From Candidatus Accumulibacter aalborgensis (GTDB lineage Bacteria; Pseudomonadota; Gammaproteobacteria; Burkholderiales; Rhodocyclaceae), in the NCBI RefSeq assembly GCF_900089955.1, contig NZ_FLQX01000134.1, positions 1 to 64,000 on the forward strand: a stretch of DNA of 64,000 bases, given 5' to 3'. The position numbers and the translations under genes were made by a program. The notes under the pieces are model-generated. The model saw nothing but the letters and a program-made list of their open reading frames with translations. It was not told the DNA's origin and made no database searches. Positions 18,327 to 30,411 of this stretch are shown here, piece by piece. Each line of letters starts with the position of its first letter. Within the stretch, counting starts at the first letter, position 1.

Positions 18327-19952
18327 TCACTTCACCAACTCGACCTCGCTCGGCCGCCACTGCTGCGTGAAGAACGGTTCGAGCGGGCTGTACAGGCGCA
18401 GCATCGGGAAGAATCCCTTGCCCGGCATGGTCTGGATCCAGTTGCCCCGCTTCACGCCCTTGGGTTGCGTCGGGCCGAAGTACACCGTCGTCGTGCCGTC
18501 GGCACTGGCCTCGGCGGCCGGCGATGGATAACTCTGACTGCCGGCGCGCGGGTAGCGCTGCGGCGTGTCGAGCATCGAGCGGGTCATGGTGTCGTAGAGC
18601 GTAAACGACCAGAACCTCTCGGCCGGGATGCCCTTGGGCAGCGTCACCTTGTAGGTCTTGCCGCCGTCGAGGTAATTCTTGTCCGCGTCCACCGTGGCCC
18701 AGCAGTATTGCGAGCCGACGCCAGTCAGCCGCATGGCCATCGCCGGCGAGATGCCGGTGATGTAATAGAAGAAGGCGGTGCGCGCATCCAGCGTCCGGTA
18801 GCCGGTCGGCGGGAAGGGCTTGACGCCTTCGCGCGTGATCTGCGGAATCGGCGTCTCGAACTCGGAACCGGTGGCAAACAGCATGTTCTGCCAGGCCGAG
18901 TCAGGATAGAGAAACCAGGACTTGTCGCGCGGGTTCATGAACAGGCTGCGCGAGGTGGCATTGGCGAGTGCCAGCGCCTCGGTCAGGATCTTCTTCGTGC
19001 GTGCATCGGGAGCGAAGGGCTTGCCTTTGACGATCCCGATCGCCGCGATCGAGCCCATCAGCTCGGGGTCGAGCACGGTGGCGGGCTCCTGTTGCACGAG
19101 ATCGTTCAGCACCTCGTAGAAACTCCAGTCGTTCGGCGGCATGGTGTTGATCGCCAGGCCGGTGCCGTCGTGGAACTTGAGCGGCGGCGGCTCGGTGGGG
19201 CGGGCGAGGCTGGCCTTGCCGCTCAGGAACTCGGCGATCGGAGTGCCGACACCGCCGGCTTCATAGGGATAGACCTTGGTGAACTTGCGGATCGTCTCGA
19301 CCGCGGGTTTCGGGTCGTTGTGGTCCATGAAGGCGCGGCCCAGCAGGCCGACCCGCAGCGTCTTTGCCTGGACGATGAAGAATCCGCCTTCGGGCAACTG
19401 GCCCTTGTAGCCGGGTGGCACGATCAGGTATTTGCCGCCCAGTCCGCGGTCGGGACCGGGGAGGCCGAAATCGCTCACCCAGCGCCACCACATATCGTCG
19501 ATGGCGCCGAGCGCGCCTGGCGGCGCCTCGAACACTACCGGGCCTTTGGACAGGTCGGCGAAACCGAAGAAATAGACGGTGTCGGCGTTCGCTGTCGCGA
19601 ACAGCGCCTTCGAATCGAGCAGCTTCGGCCAGATGATGAACTCGCCGTCCTTCACACCGGCTTTTACGATGCCGTCGCGGAAGGACGACATGCTCACACC
19701 CTGGAAGGTGTTGACGAAAGCGTTGTAAGCGTGCGTGAAAAGCAGGTTGTCGTAAACCTTGTCCAGCGTTGCCTGGCTTGGCGCGCCGTCCTTGAAGTCG
19801 AGCGTGCCGATGCGGCTGTCGACCTTGTCGGGGGTGAGCAGCGACGGCGGGATCGCGGGCGACTGGGCCAGCGCCGTACCGACGGCGAAGCCGGCGCCAG
19901 CCAGCGCGGCCACCAGCCGCCGGCGCAGATGCATTTGCTTGAGGTTTTTCAT
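18327..19952 (-). CDS. DUF1254/DUF1214 exported protein, copy 2
   Basis: A 541-aa protein with a basic N-terminus and hydrophobic signal (about residues 9-30, ending near AQS). It contains the DUF1254 domain (ANADTVYFFGFADLSKGPVV, then MWWRWVSDFG) and a C-terminal DUF1214 domain (WSFTLYDTMTRSMLDTPQ, then GNWIQTMPGKGFFPMLRLY). The function of these domains is not established. It is a close paralogue of the gene immediately upstream, 38 bp away on the same strand. I chose the ATG at 19952 with GAGAG upstream; an ATG at 19994 overlapping the upstream stop is possible and would imply coupling. Confidence 0.88.
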   Translation of the reverse strand: MKNLKQMHLRRRLVAALAGAGFAVGTALAQSPAIPPSLLTPDKVDSRIGTLDFKDGAPSQATLDKVYDNLLFTHAYNAFVNTFQGVSMSSFRDGIVKAGVKDGEFIIWPKLLDSKALFATANADTVYFFGFADLSKGPVVFEAPPGALGAIDDMWWRWVSDFGLPGPDRGLGGKYLIVPPGYKGQLPEGGFFIVQAKTLRVGLLGRAFMDHNDPKPAVETIRKFTKVYPYEAGGVGTPIAEFLSGKASLARPTEPPPLKFHDGTGLAINTMPPNDWSFYEVLNDLVQQEPATVLDPELMGSIAAIGIVKGKPFAPDARTKKILTEALALANATSRSLFMNPRDKSWFLYPDSAWQNMLFATGSEFETPIPQITREGVKPFPPTGYRTLDARTAFFYYITGISPAMAMRLTGVGSQYCWATVDADKNYLDGGKTYKVTLPKGIPAERFWSFTLYDTMTRSMLDTPQRYPRAGSQSYPSPAAEASADGTTTVYFGPTQPKGVKRGNWIQTMPGKGFFPMLRLYSPLEPFFTQQWRPSEVELVK

Positions 19953-19990
19953 GGGCTCTCGCGTGTTGAGTGAAGGGGCAAACAGGGCGA

Positions 19991-21610
19991 TCATTTCACC
20001 AGTTCGATCTCGCTCGGCCGCCAGGTCTTGGCGAAGAATGGTTCGAGCGGGCTATACAGCCGCAGCGCCGGCGTGAAGCCCTTGCCGGGCATGGTCTGAA
20101 TCCAGTTGCCGCGCTTCACGCCCTCCGGCTGCTTCGGCGCGAAATACACCGTCGTGCTGCCGTCGGCGTTTGGCTCTGCCGCCGGCGACGGGTAGCTCTG
20201 GCTACCGGCGCGCGGGTAATTCTGCGGCGTATCGAGCATCGAGCGTGTCATGAAGTCGTACAAGGTAAACGACCAGAACTTCTCGGCCGGGATGTCCTTC
20301 GGCAGGGTCACTTTGTAGGTCTTGGCGCCGTCGAAATAGTTCTTGTCCTTGTCCACCATCGTCCACAGGTACTGCGAGCCGATTCCCGGCAGGCGCATGC
20401 TCATGGCAGGCGTAATGCCGGTGACGCCGTAGAAGAAGGCCGAGCGTGCATCGAGTGTGCGGTAGCCGGTGGCTGGGAAAGGCTTGACACCGTCCTTGGT
20501 GATCAGCGGAATCGGTGTCTCGAACTCCGAGCCGGTGACAAACAGCATGTTCTGCCAGTTCGAGTCGGGGTAGTAGGCCCAGGACTTGTCGCGGGGGTTC
20601 ATGAACAGGCTGCGCGAGGTGGCGTTGGCCAGCGCAACCGCCTCGGTCAGAATCTTCTTCGTGCGCGCGTCGGGCGCGAAGGGCTTGCCCTTGACGATGC
20701 CGATGGCGGCGATCGAACCCATCAGTTCCGGGTCGAGCGTTGTCGCTGGCTCGTTCTGTACGGTCTCGTTGAGCAACTCGTAAAAGCTGTAGTCGCTCGG
20801 CGGAATGGTGTTCATCACCTTGCCGGTGCCTTCGTGGAAGACCATCGCTGGCGGTGCGGTGGGGCGGGCGAGCCTGGCGTCGCCGCTCAGGAACTGGGCG
20901 ATGCTGGTGCCGACACCACCGACTTCATACGGGTACATCCTGGTGAATTTGCGAATCTTCTCCACGGCCGGTTTCGGGTCGTTGTTCTCGAGGAAGGCGC
21001 GGCCGAAAAGAGCGACGCGCGTCGTCTTGGCGTGCACCACGAAGAACCCGCCCTCGGGCAACTGGCCCTTGTAGCCGGGCGGCACGATCAGGTACTTGCC
21101 GCCTTGCCCACGGTCGGGGCCGGGTGCGCCAAAGTCGGTCACCCAGCGCCACCACATGTCGTCGATGACCCCGAGCGCCCCGGGCGGTGCCTCGAAGACC
21201 ATCGGACCCTTGCTCAGGTCGAGGAAGCCAAAGAAATAGACGGTGTCCGCGTTGGCGGTCAGGAACAGCGATTTGGCGTCCATCAACCCGGACCAGATCA
21301 TCATCTCGTTGTCCTTGACGCCGGCTTCCAGCAGGCCCCTGTGCATCGCCGCCTGGTTCACGCCCTGGTAGGTGTTGACGAAGGCGTTGAATGCGTGCGT
21401 GAACAGCAGGTTGTCGTAGACCTTGTCCAGGGTTGCCTGACTCGGCGCACCGTTCTTGAACTCGAGCGTGCCGATGCCTGTCTCGACCTTGTCGGGGGTG
21501 ACGAGTGACGGAGGGATTACCGCAGACTGGGCAGTTGCCGGGCTGGTCGCCAAACCCGCGACGGCGGTAGCGAGCGCAAAACTCATTGCGACGAGGGGAA
21601 TTCGTTTCAT
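19991..21610 (-). CDS. DUF1254/DUF1214 exported protein, copy 1
   Basis: A 539-aa protein from an ATG at 21610 with a classical signal peptide (MKRIPLVAMSFALATAVAGL, cleavage after about residue 30). It has the same domains as its downstream neighbour, and long stretches are identical between the two, for example PFAPDARTKKILTEA. The pair is a tandem duplication, probably one transcript. A longer in-frame reading to 21787 has no supporting ribosome site. A perfect palindrome lies 80-95 bp upstream. Confidence 0.88.
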   Translation of the reverse strand: MKRIPLVAMSFALATAVAGLATSPATAQSAVIPPSLVTPDKVETGIGTLEFKNGAPSQATLDKVYDNLLFTHAFNAFVNTYQGVNQAAMHRGLLEAGVKDNEMMIWSGLMDAKSLFLTANADTVYFFGFLDLSKGPMVFEAPPGALGVIDDMWWRWVTDFGAPGPDRGQGGKYLIVPPGYKGQLPEGGFFVVHAKTTRVALFGRAFLENNDPKPAVEKIRKFTRMYPYEVGGVGTSIAQFLSGDARLARPTAPPAMVFHEGTGKVMNTIPPSDYSFYELLNETVQNEPATTLDPELMGSIAAIGIVKGKPFAPDARTKKILTEAVALANATSRSLFMNPRDKSWAYYPDSNWQNMLFVTGSEFETPIPLITKDGVKPFPATGYRTLDARSAFFYGVTGITPAMSMRLPGIGSQYLWTMVDKDKNYFDGAKTYKVTLPKDIPAEKFWSFTLYDFMTRSMLDTPQNYPRAGSQSYPSPAAEPNADGSTTVYFAPKQPEGVKRGNWIQTMPGKGFTPALRLYSPLEPFFAKTWRPSEIELVK

Positions 21611-21689
21611 GGTCGGTTTACCTTGAGGTTGGTTGCGGCCGTTCCGAACTTGCGCGTGCGCTCGGCCGCGTCGCCACATTCTGCCAAGT

Positions 21690-21705
21690 CCGAATTGAAA
21701 TTCGG
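21690..21705. promoter_or_regulatory. Perfect palindrome upstream of the DUF1254 pair
   Basis: CCGAATT-GA-AATTCGG, 7-bp arms with a 2-nt centre, in the 230-bp gap between the DUF1254 genes and sua5. The size and position suit an operator for a dimeric regulator of the minus-strand pair. Confidence 0.45.
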
Positions 21706-21842
21706 TATCGCTACAGCGTAGCGTAGGAGCCGCGTAGAAGGGTAGGAAATCCCACGGCACTATTGAGAGTATATGAGCCTTGAACAAGGGGCGTCAATCC
21801 CGGAGACATTTCGACCAGCACGCGAACGCCGACGCCGGGCAG

Positions 21843-22889
21843 TCACGTGCGAGGCACGAAATCCGTTCCTTGACCAGCACCGCAGGCGGCCCGGCGCAGG
21901 CGATCGGCGACGGCTGCCCACGCCGGCGTCGCCGGAGTTTCCTCGGCGACGATCAGGTCGGCGGCCGTCTGGTCCAGCTCGCGCAGGGCTGCGTAGAGCG
22001 AGCGGCCGTAGCCGCGAGGGTCGGCCGGCAATCGGCGCCAGGCATGCGCCGCGCCAGCGGCGGAAGGCAGCTCACCATGGCAGAGCACGGCACAGCGGCG
22101 ACCCGCCTGGCGCAGGGTGTCGATGACTTCGGGAAGGCGCGCGGTCGTCACGAGACGAAGAGGAGTCGTCGGCGCATAGTGCGCAGCGAGCGACCCTGAG
22201 ACCCGTGGCGTCCCGTCGTCCGGTCGCCGGATGCCGATTTCCGGCAGGATGCCGATGACCGTGCCGATCTGTTCAGGCGTGACTCGTCCGGGGCGTAGCA
22301 GGCGTGGCGGTTGGCCGTCGCCCGGCGTCAGATCGAGAATCGTGGACTCGATGCCGACCTGACAGCGTCCACCGTCGAGTATCAACGGCACGGCGTCGCC
22401 GAGTTCGTCGCGGACGTGCGCCGCTTCGGTCGGACTGATCCGCCCGAAGCGGTTGGCCGACGGGGCAGCGACGCCGCATAGGCCAGCGACCCCGCCACCG
22501 GCCTCGGCATAGGCCCGCAGCAGGGACAGTGCCACGGGATGCGCCGGTACGCGTAGACCGACGCTGTCCTGGCCGCCGGTGACGGCGGCCGGCACTGCCG
22601 GTGCGCGCTTGAGGATCAGCGTCAGCGGGCCCGGCCAGAACGCCTCGGCCAACTCCCAGGCGATGGTGGGAATTTCCCGCGCCCAGCGGTCGAGGCCGCC
22701 GCCGCCGGGCAGATGCACAATCAGCGGGTGGTCGGCAGGCCGACCCTTGGCCGCGAAGATCTTGCCTACGGCGGCCGGGTTGGCCGCGTCGGCACCGAGG
22801 CCATAGACGGTTTCGGTCGGAAAGGCGACCAGTTCGCCGGCTTGCAGCAGCGCTACGGCGCGATCGAGGTCGGCCTGGTCAGGGAACAT
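21843..22889 (-). CDS. Sua5/YrdC/TsaC-type threonylcarbamoyl-AMP synthase
   Basis: A 348-aa protein. Residues ~1-200 form the YrdC domain (AFPTETVYGLGADA, then KGRPADHPLIVHLP and GVAAPSANRFGRISPT), which makes threonylcarbamoyl-AMP from Thr, bicarbonate and ATP for the t6A37 modification of ANN-decoding tRNAs. Residues ~210-345 form the Sua5 C-terminal domain (SGSLAAHYAPTTPLRLV), so this is the long Sua5 form, not short TsaC. The ATG at 22889 overlaps the purK end by 11 bp, making it the last gene of the folD-purE-purK-sua5 unit. Confidence 0.93.
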   Translation of the reverse strand: MFPDQADLDRAVALLQAGELVAFPTETVYGLGADAANPAAVGKIFAAKGRPADHPLIVHLPGGGGLDRWAREIPTIAWELAEAFWPGPLTLILKRAPAVPAAVTGGQDSVGLRVPAHPVALSLLRAYAEAGGGVAGLCGVAAPSANRFGRISPTEAAHVRDELGDAVPLILDGGRCQVGIESTILDLTPGDGQPPRLLRPGRVTPEQIGTVIGILPEIGIRRPDDGTPRVSGSLAAHYAPTTPLRLVTTARLPEVIDTLRQAGRRCAVLCHGELPSAAGAAHAWRRLPADPRGYGRSLYAALRELDQTAADLIVAEETPATPAWAAVADRLRRAACGAGQGTDFVPRT

Positions 22890-24036
22890 CGCTGATGCCG
22901 ATCGCCGCACGCGCCGCCATCGCCTTTTCCCGCGCCCGGTCGGGATCGGTATCGAGAACGGTGAAGTGCCCCATCTTGCGGCCAGGCCTGGCGTGATGCT
23001 TGCCATACAGGTGCAGCTTGAGGCCGGGAAAGGCGAACAGCTTCGACCAGTCCGGCTCGCGGTAGCGGCTGCCGGCAGGGGCGCTTTCGTACCACAGATC
23101 GCCGAGCAGATTGACCATCGCCGCCGCCGAGTGCGCGCGCGCATCGCCGAGCGGCAAGCCGCACAGGGCGCGAACCTGCTGCTCGAACTGGCTGCTGATG
23201 CACCCGTCGAGTGTGTAGTGTCCGCTGTTGTGCGGGCGCGGCGCCATCTCGTTGATCACCAGTTCGCCGCCAACGACGAAGAACTCGACCGCCAGCGTGC
23301 CGATATAGCCCAGACGCTCGGCGATCTTCCCGGCGAGGTCGGCGGCGCGGCGGCGAAGGGCGTCGGAAGTTCGCGCCGGAACGAGTGAAACGTCGAGGAT
23401 ACCCTTGCGGTGGCTGTTCTCGACGGTCGGGAAGCTGGCTATCCTGCCGCCTTCGTCACGCGCGAGGACGACCGACAACTCCGCGTCGAGCATGAGCTTC
23501 TCTTCGAGAACGCAGGTCTCTCCCTTGAAGTGCTGGAAAGCGGCAAGCGCCTCGTCGCTCCCGGCGACCACGGCCTGACCCTTGCCGTCGTAGCCGAAGC
23601 GGGCGACCTTCAGAATTCCGGGGAAGAGGCCGGTGCTGCCTTCGCGCAGGTCCTGTTCGCAGTGCACGGCGGCAAAGTCGGCATGCGGCAGGTCGTTCTC
23701 ACGCAGGAAGTTCTTTTCGGCGATACGGTTCTGGCAGACGCTGACCGCTTTTGCCGATGGGCGGACGGCGGTGAATTTGTCGAGATAGTCGAGCGTGCCG
23801 GCCGGGACGTTCTCGAACTCGGTGCTGATCGCCGCGCAGCTCTGCGCCAGCTCGTCGAGCGCCGCATAGTCGTCGTAGGCGGCGACCAGATGCCGGTCGG
23901 CGATCAGGCCGGCCGGGCTGTTCGGGTCGGGGTCGAGAATCCAGACGGGGTAGCCCATCTCGTGTGCCGCAGCGACAAAGAAGCGTCCCAACTGGCCTCC
24001 GCCGAGCATGCCGAGCGTTAACGGGGGAAGAATCAT
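22879..24036 (-). CDS. purK: N5-carboxyaminoimidazole ribonucleotide synthase PurK
   Basis: A 385-aa ATP-grasp enzyme converting AIR, ATP and bicarbonate to N5-CAIR in purine synthesis. It starts with the dinucleotide-like loop LGMLGGGQLGRFFVAAAHEM. ATP-grasp features are visible in KVARFGYDGKGQAV, LEEKLMLDAELSVV and the Mg-binding INEMAPRPHNSGHYTLDGC. The length is normal. It lies directly downstream of purE, its pathway partner. Confidence 0.97.
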   Translation of the reverse strand: MILPPLTLGMLGGGQLGRFFVAAAHEMGYPVWILDPDPNSPAGLIADRHLVAAYDDYAALDELAQSCAAISTEFENVPAGTLDYLDKFTAVRPSAKAVSVCQNRIAEKNFLRENDLPHADFAAVHCEQDLREGSTGLFPGILKVARFGYDGKGQAVVAGSDEALAAFQHFKGETCVLEEKLMLDAELSVVLARDEGGRIASFPTVENSHRKGILDVSLVPARTSDALRRRAADLAGKIAERLGYIGTLAVEFFVVGGELVINEMAPRPHNSGHYTLDGCISSQFEQQVRALCGLPLGDARAHSAAAMVNLLGDLWYESAPAGSRYREPDWSKLFAFPGLKLHLYGKHHARPGRKMGHFTVLDTDPDRAREKAMAARAAIGISDVP

Positions 24037-24081
24037 CGTGCCGGCGCGGGCTCGTCTATCGGCATGCTGAAGGAATGCAGC

Positions 24082-24578
24082 TCACACTTCCGGCAGCTTC
24101 ATCGCCATCACCTTTTCGGCTTGCGTTCGCCGAAACTGGGTGAGGCGCCGCGCCAGTTCAGGATCGACGGTGGCCAGCATGGCGACGGCAAACAGGGCCG
24201 CATTGGCTGCGCCCGCCTCGCCGATGGCGAAAGTGGCGACCGGGATACCTTTTGGCATCTGCACGATCGAGAGCAGCGAATCCTGCCCGGAAAGTGCCTT
24301 CGATTGCACCGGCACGCCGAGCACCGGAACGATACTCATGGCCGCCAGCATTCCCGGCAGGTGCGCGGCGCCGCCGGCGCCGGCAATGATCGCCTTGAGG
24401 CCGCGTTGGGCGGCCGCTTCGGCGTACTCGACCAGCAGATCCGGGGTGCGATGCGCCGAGACGACGCGCGCCTCGAAAGGGACGCCGAACTCCTTCAGCA
24501 TGACCGCCGCCGCCTGCATCGTTGGCCAGTCGGAGTCGGAACCCATGACGACGCCAACCAGCGGTTCGCTGGCAGCCA

Positions 24579-24579
<1 letters not shown>
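24082..24579 (-). CDS. purE: N5-carboxyaminoimidazole ribonucleotide mutase PurE
   Basis: A 165-aa class I PurE that isomerises N5-CAIR to CAIR. Signature segments are [16 protein letters not shown], the catalytic-His region [11 protein letters not shown], and [17 protein letters not shown]. The start codon shares one base with the folD stop (TGATG), so translation is coupled. The presence of adjacent purK fits a class I enzyme acting on N5-CAIR. Confidence 0.97.
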
Positions 24580-25430
<851 letters not shown>

Positions 25431-26036
25431 CTTGAATTCTTCTGCAGTGGCCGGGGAAAGAGGAAAGGTGTGCTGTGCAAAGGGCAAGACCCATCAATGG
25501 ATCGACGCCGAGGGCAGGATTCTAGCGCAAATCAGGCTGCATCGGCCGCCGCTCGTGCCGCCTGTTCGGCCGCCGCCCGACCCGCCGCGAAAGCCTGCCG
25601 GTTGAGTTCGACGACCGGCGGCACGAGACGGCCGGTATCGTTGACGGTGAACATCTCGGCTTGCGGCGTGCAACCGGCGTTGGCGAGCGAACGTCAGCGG
25701 CACCCGCTGGTCAAGGTCATCGTCTGGCGCACGAAAAAAAGGGCCAAACAAAGCCTGGACCTTAGCGGCTCAGGGCATTTTCACGTTGGCGCAGATCAAC
25801 TTTCCTGAACGCCTGCTGTCAATGTCACGGTGCAAGCGCTGCCCGCCAGGGTGGTTGTGGGTTGTAAATTGCACGATGCAGGATAGTCTTTTACAATGCG
25901 GGACGCTGCCATTTGTTGCGCTGCGGTACCGCGCACCCGGATAAGAGACTAACCTTCTGTGCTGCCGTAGACTTCGGCGCGTAGAAAACACTCTTCACTC
26001 TTCATTTCACCGTTCTGCAGCCCAGGAGACACAGTC
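25431..26036. other. Intergenic region between folD and aceE, with a possible gene fragment
   Basis: On the minus strand about 25540-25690 reads LANAGCTPQAEMFTVNDTGR and on to ELNRQAFAAGRAAAEQAARA, ending in a stop. It looks like a genuine C-terminus but no start is available because a stop lies just before it in frame; I do not recognise the family. The rest holds the divergent folD and aceE promoters. Confidence 0.35.
25869..25897 (+). promoter_or_regulatory. Sigma70-type promoter for aceE
   Basis: TTGCAC, 17-bp spacer, TACAAT: five of six consensus bases in each box. Transcription should start near 25904, giving a leader of about 130 nt before the aceE ATG at 26037. Confidence 0.6.
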
Positions 26037-28730
<2,694 letters not shown>

Positions 28731-28742
28731 GGGAGCCCTCTG

Positions 28743-30398
28743 ATGAGTCAATTGATCGAAGTAAAAGTCCCCGACATCGGTGACTATCATGATGTACCGG
28801 TGATCGACATCTGCGTCACCGTCGGCGACGTCGTCAAGGTCGATGGGGCACTGGTGACCCTGGAATCCGACAAGGCGACGATGGATGTGCCGTCACCGGT
28901 GGCCGGAGTGGTCAAGGAGATCCGTGTCGCACTCGGCGACAAAATTTCCGAAGGCGCCGTCGTCGTCGTCCTTGAGGCGTCTGCCGGAGTGGCGACTGCG
29001 ACGAGCGCAGTCGCCACTCCGGAAGCGGCGCCTCCGCCTCCGCCCGCTTCGGTGTCCATTCCCACTGGCGTAGCCGCAGCCGTGACTGCGGCGGTGCCGA
29101 CGAGCGGCGCGCCGCTCGAAGTCAAGGTTCCCGACATCGGTGACTACCACGACGTCCCGGTGATCGACGTCTGCGTCAAGGTTGGCGACACGGTCAAGAT
29201 CGACGACGCGCTGGTGACGCTGGAATCCGACAAGGCGACGATGGACGTTCCGTCTTCGGCGGCCGGCGTCATCCGCGAAGTGAGGGTCAAGCTCGGCGAC
29301 AAGGTTTCCGAGGGAACGGTGGTCGTCGTCATTGAAAGTGGCGCTGCTTCGCCGGCGGCTGCCGGCGCCCCCATTCCGGCGCCCGCACCGGCGGCGCCCG
29401 ACGCCACCGGCGCGCCGGCCCCTGCCGTAGCGCAGCTTGCGCCAGCAACCGTCGTGCCGGTTCCAGGACTCGCGCCCGGCGCCAGGACGCACGCCAGCCC
29501 GTCGGTGCGCCTGCTGGCCCGCGAACTTGGCGTCGATCTCAACAAAGTGACGGCCAGCGGACCCAAGGGCCGCATCCTCAAGGAAGACATCACGGCCTAC
29601 GTCAAGGGCGTGCTGACCGCTCCTCCGGCGGCCTCGGCGGCAGCCGCGCCATCGCTAGGCGGCGGTCTCGATCTGCTGCCCTGGCCGAAAGTCGACTTTG
29701 CCAAGTTCGGTGCGGTCGAAGTCAAACCGCTGGCGCGCATCAAGAAGATCTCCGCCCAGAACCTGGCGCGCAACTGGGTGATGGTCCCGGCGGTTACCTA
29801 TCACGAAGACGCAGACATCACCGACCTCGAAGCCTTCCGCGTGGCGATCAACAAGGAGAACGAGAAGTCAGGCGCGAAGATCACCATGCTCGCTTTCCTG
29901 ATCAAGGCGTGCACGGTGGCGCTGAAGAAGTTCCCCGAGTTCAACAGTTCCCTCGACGGCGACAACCTGGTGCTGAAGCAGTATTACCACGTCGCCTTCG
30001 CCGCCGATACGCCGAATGGCCTGGTCGTCCCGGTGATCAAGAACGCCGACCAGAAATCGGTCAGCCAGATCGCCGTCGAAAGTGGCGAACTGGCGAGGAA
30101 GGCGCGCGACGGCAAGCTTGGCCCGGCTGACATGTCGGGCGCCTGCTTCACCATTTCGAGTGTTGGCGGTATCGGCGGCACGCAGTTTTCGCCGATCGTC
30201 AACGCGCCTGAGGTGGCCATCCTGGGAGTCAGCAAGTCGGTGATGAAACCGGTCTGGAACGGCAAGGAGTTCGCGCCGCGCCTGATCCTGCCGATGTCGC
30301 TCTCCGCCGACCACCGCGTCATCGACGGCGCGCTGGCGACCCGTTTCAACGTCCATGTCGCGCAACTGCTCGCCGACATGCGGCGCGTGCTGCTCTGA
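28743..30398 (+). CDS. aceF: Pyruvate dehydrogenase E2, dihydrolipoamide acetyltransferase
   Basis: A 551-aa protein. Two lipoyl domains (about 1-80 and 120-200), each with the lipoyl lysine in ESDKATMDVP, are joined by Ala/Pro linkers. A peripheral-subunit-binding domain follows (ASPSVRLLARELGVDLNKV, about 255-290), then the catalytic domain, which ends with SADHRVIDGALATRF carrying the active-site DHRxxDG. The two lipoyl domains and the one on LpdA are very similar at DNA and protein level (PDIGDYHDVPVID in all three). It lies 12 bp after aceE with AGGGAG upstream. Confidence 0.98.
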   Translation: MSQLIEVKVPDIGDYHDVPVIDICVTVGDVVKVDGALVTLESDKATMDVPSPVAGVVKEIRVALGDKISEGAVVVVLEASAGVATATSAVATPEAAPPPPPASVSIPTGVAAAVTAAVPTSGAPLEVKVPDIGDYHDVPVIDVCVKVGDTVKIDDALVTLESDKATMDVPSSAAGVIREVRVKLGDKVSEGTVVVVIESGAASPAAAGAPIPAPAPAAPDATGAPAPAVAQLAPATVVPVPGLAPGARTHASPSVRLLARELGVDLNKVTASGPKGRILKEDITAYVKGVLTAPPAASAAAAPSLGGGLDLLPWPKVDFAKFGAVEVKPLARIKKISAQNLARNWVMVPAVTYHEDADITDLEAFRVAINKENEKSGAKITMLAFLIKACTVALKKFPEFNSSLDGDNLVLKQYYHVAFAADTPNGLVVPVIKNADQKSVSQIAVESGELARKARDGKLGPADMSGACFTISSVGGIGGTQFSPIVNAPEVAILGVSKSVMKPVWNGKEFAPRLILPMSLSADHRVIDGALATRFNVHVAQLLADMRRVLL

Positions 30399-30411
30399 TC
30401 GGGAGAAAATC

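Noticed and set aside
18135-21508. Long plus-strand frames opposite the two DUF1254 genes
   Set aside because: The two antisense products resemble each other only because the sense genes are duplicates; no independent support.
25770-25991. 73-aa minus-strand frame upstream of aceE
   Set aside because: Overlaps the likely aceE promoter, no ribosome site, no similarity recognised.
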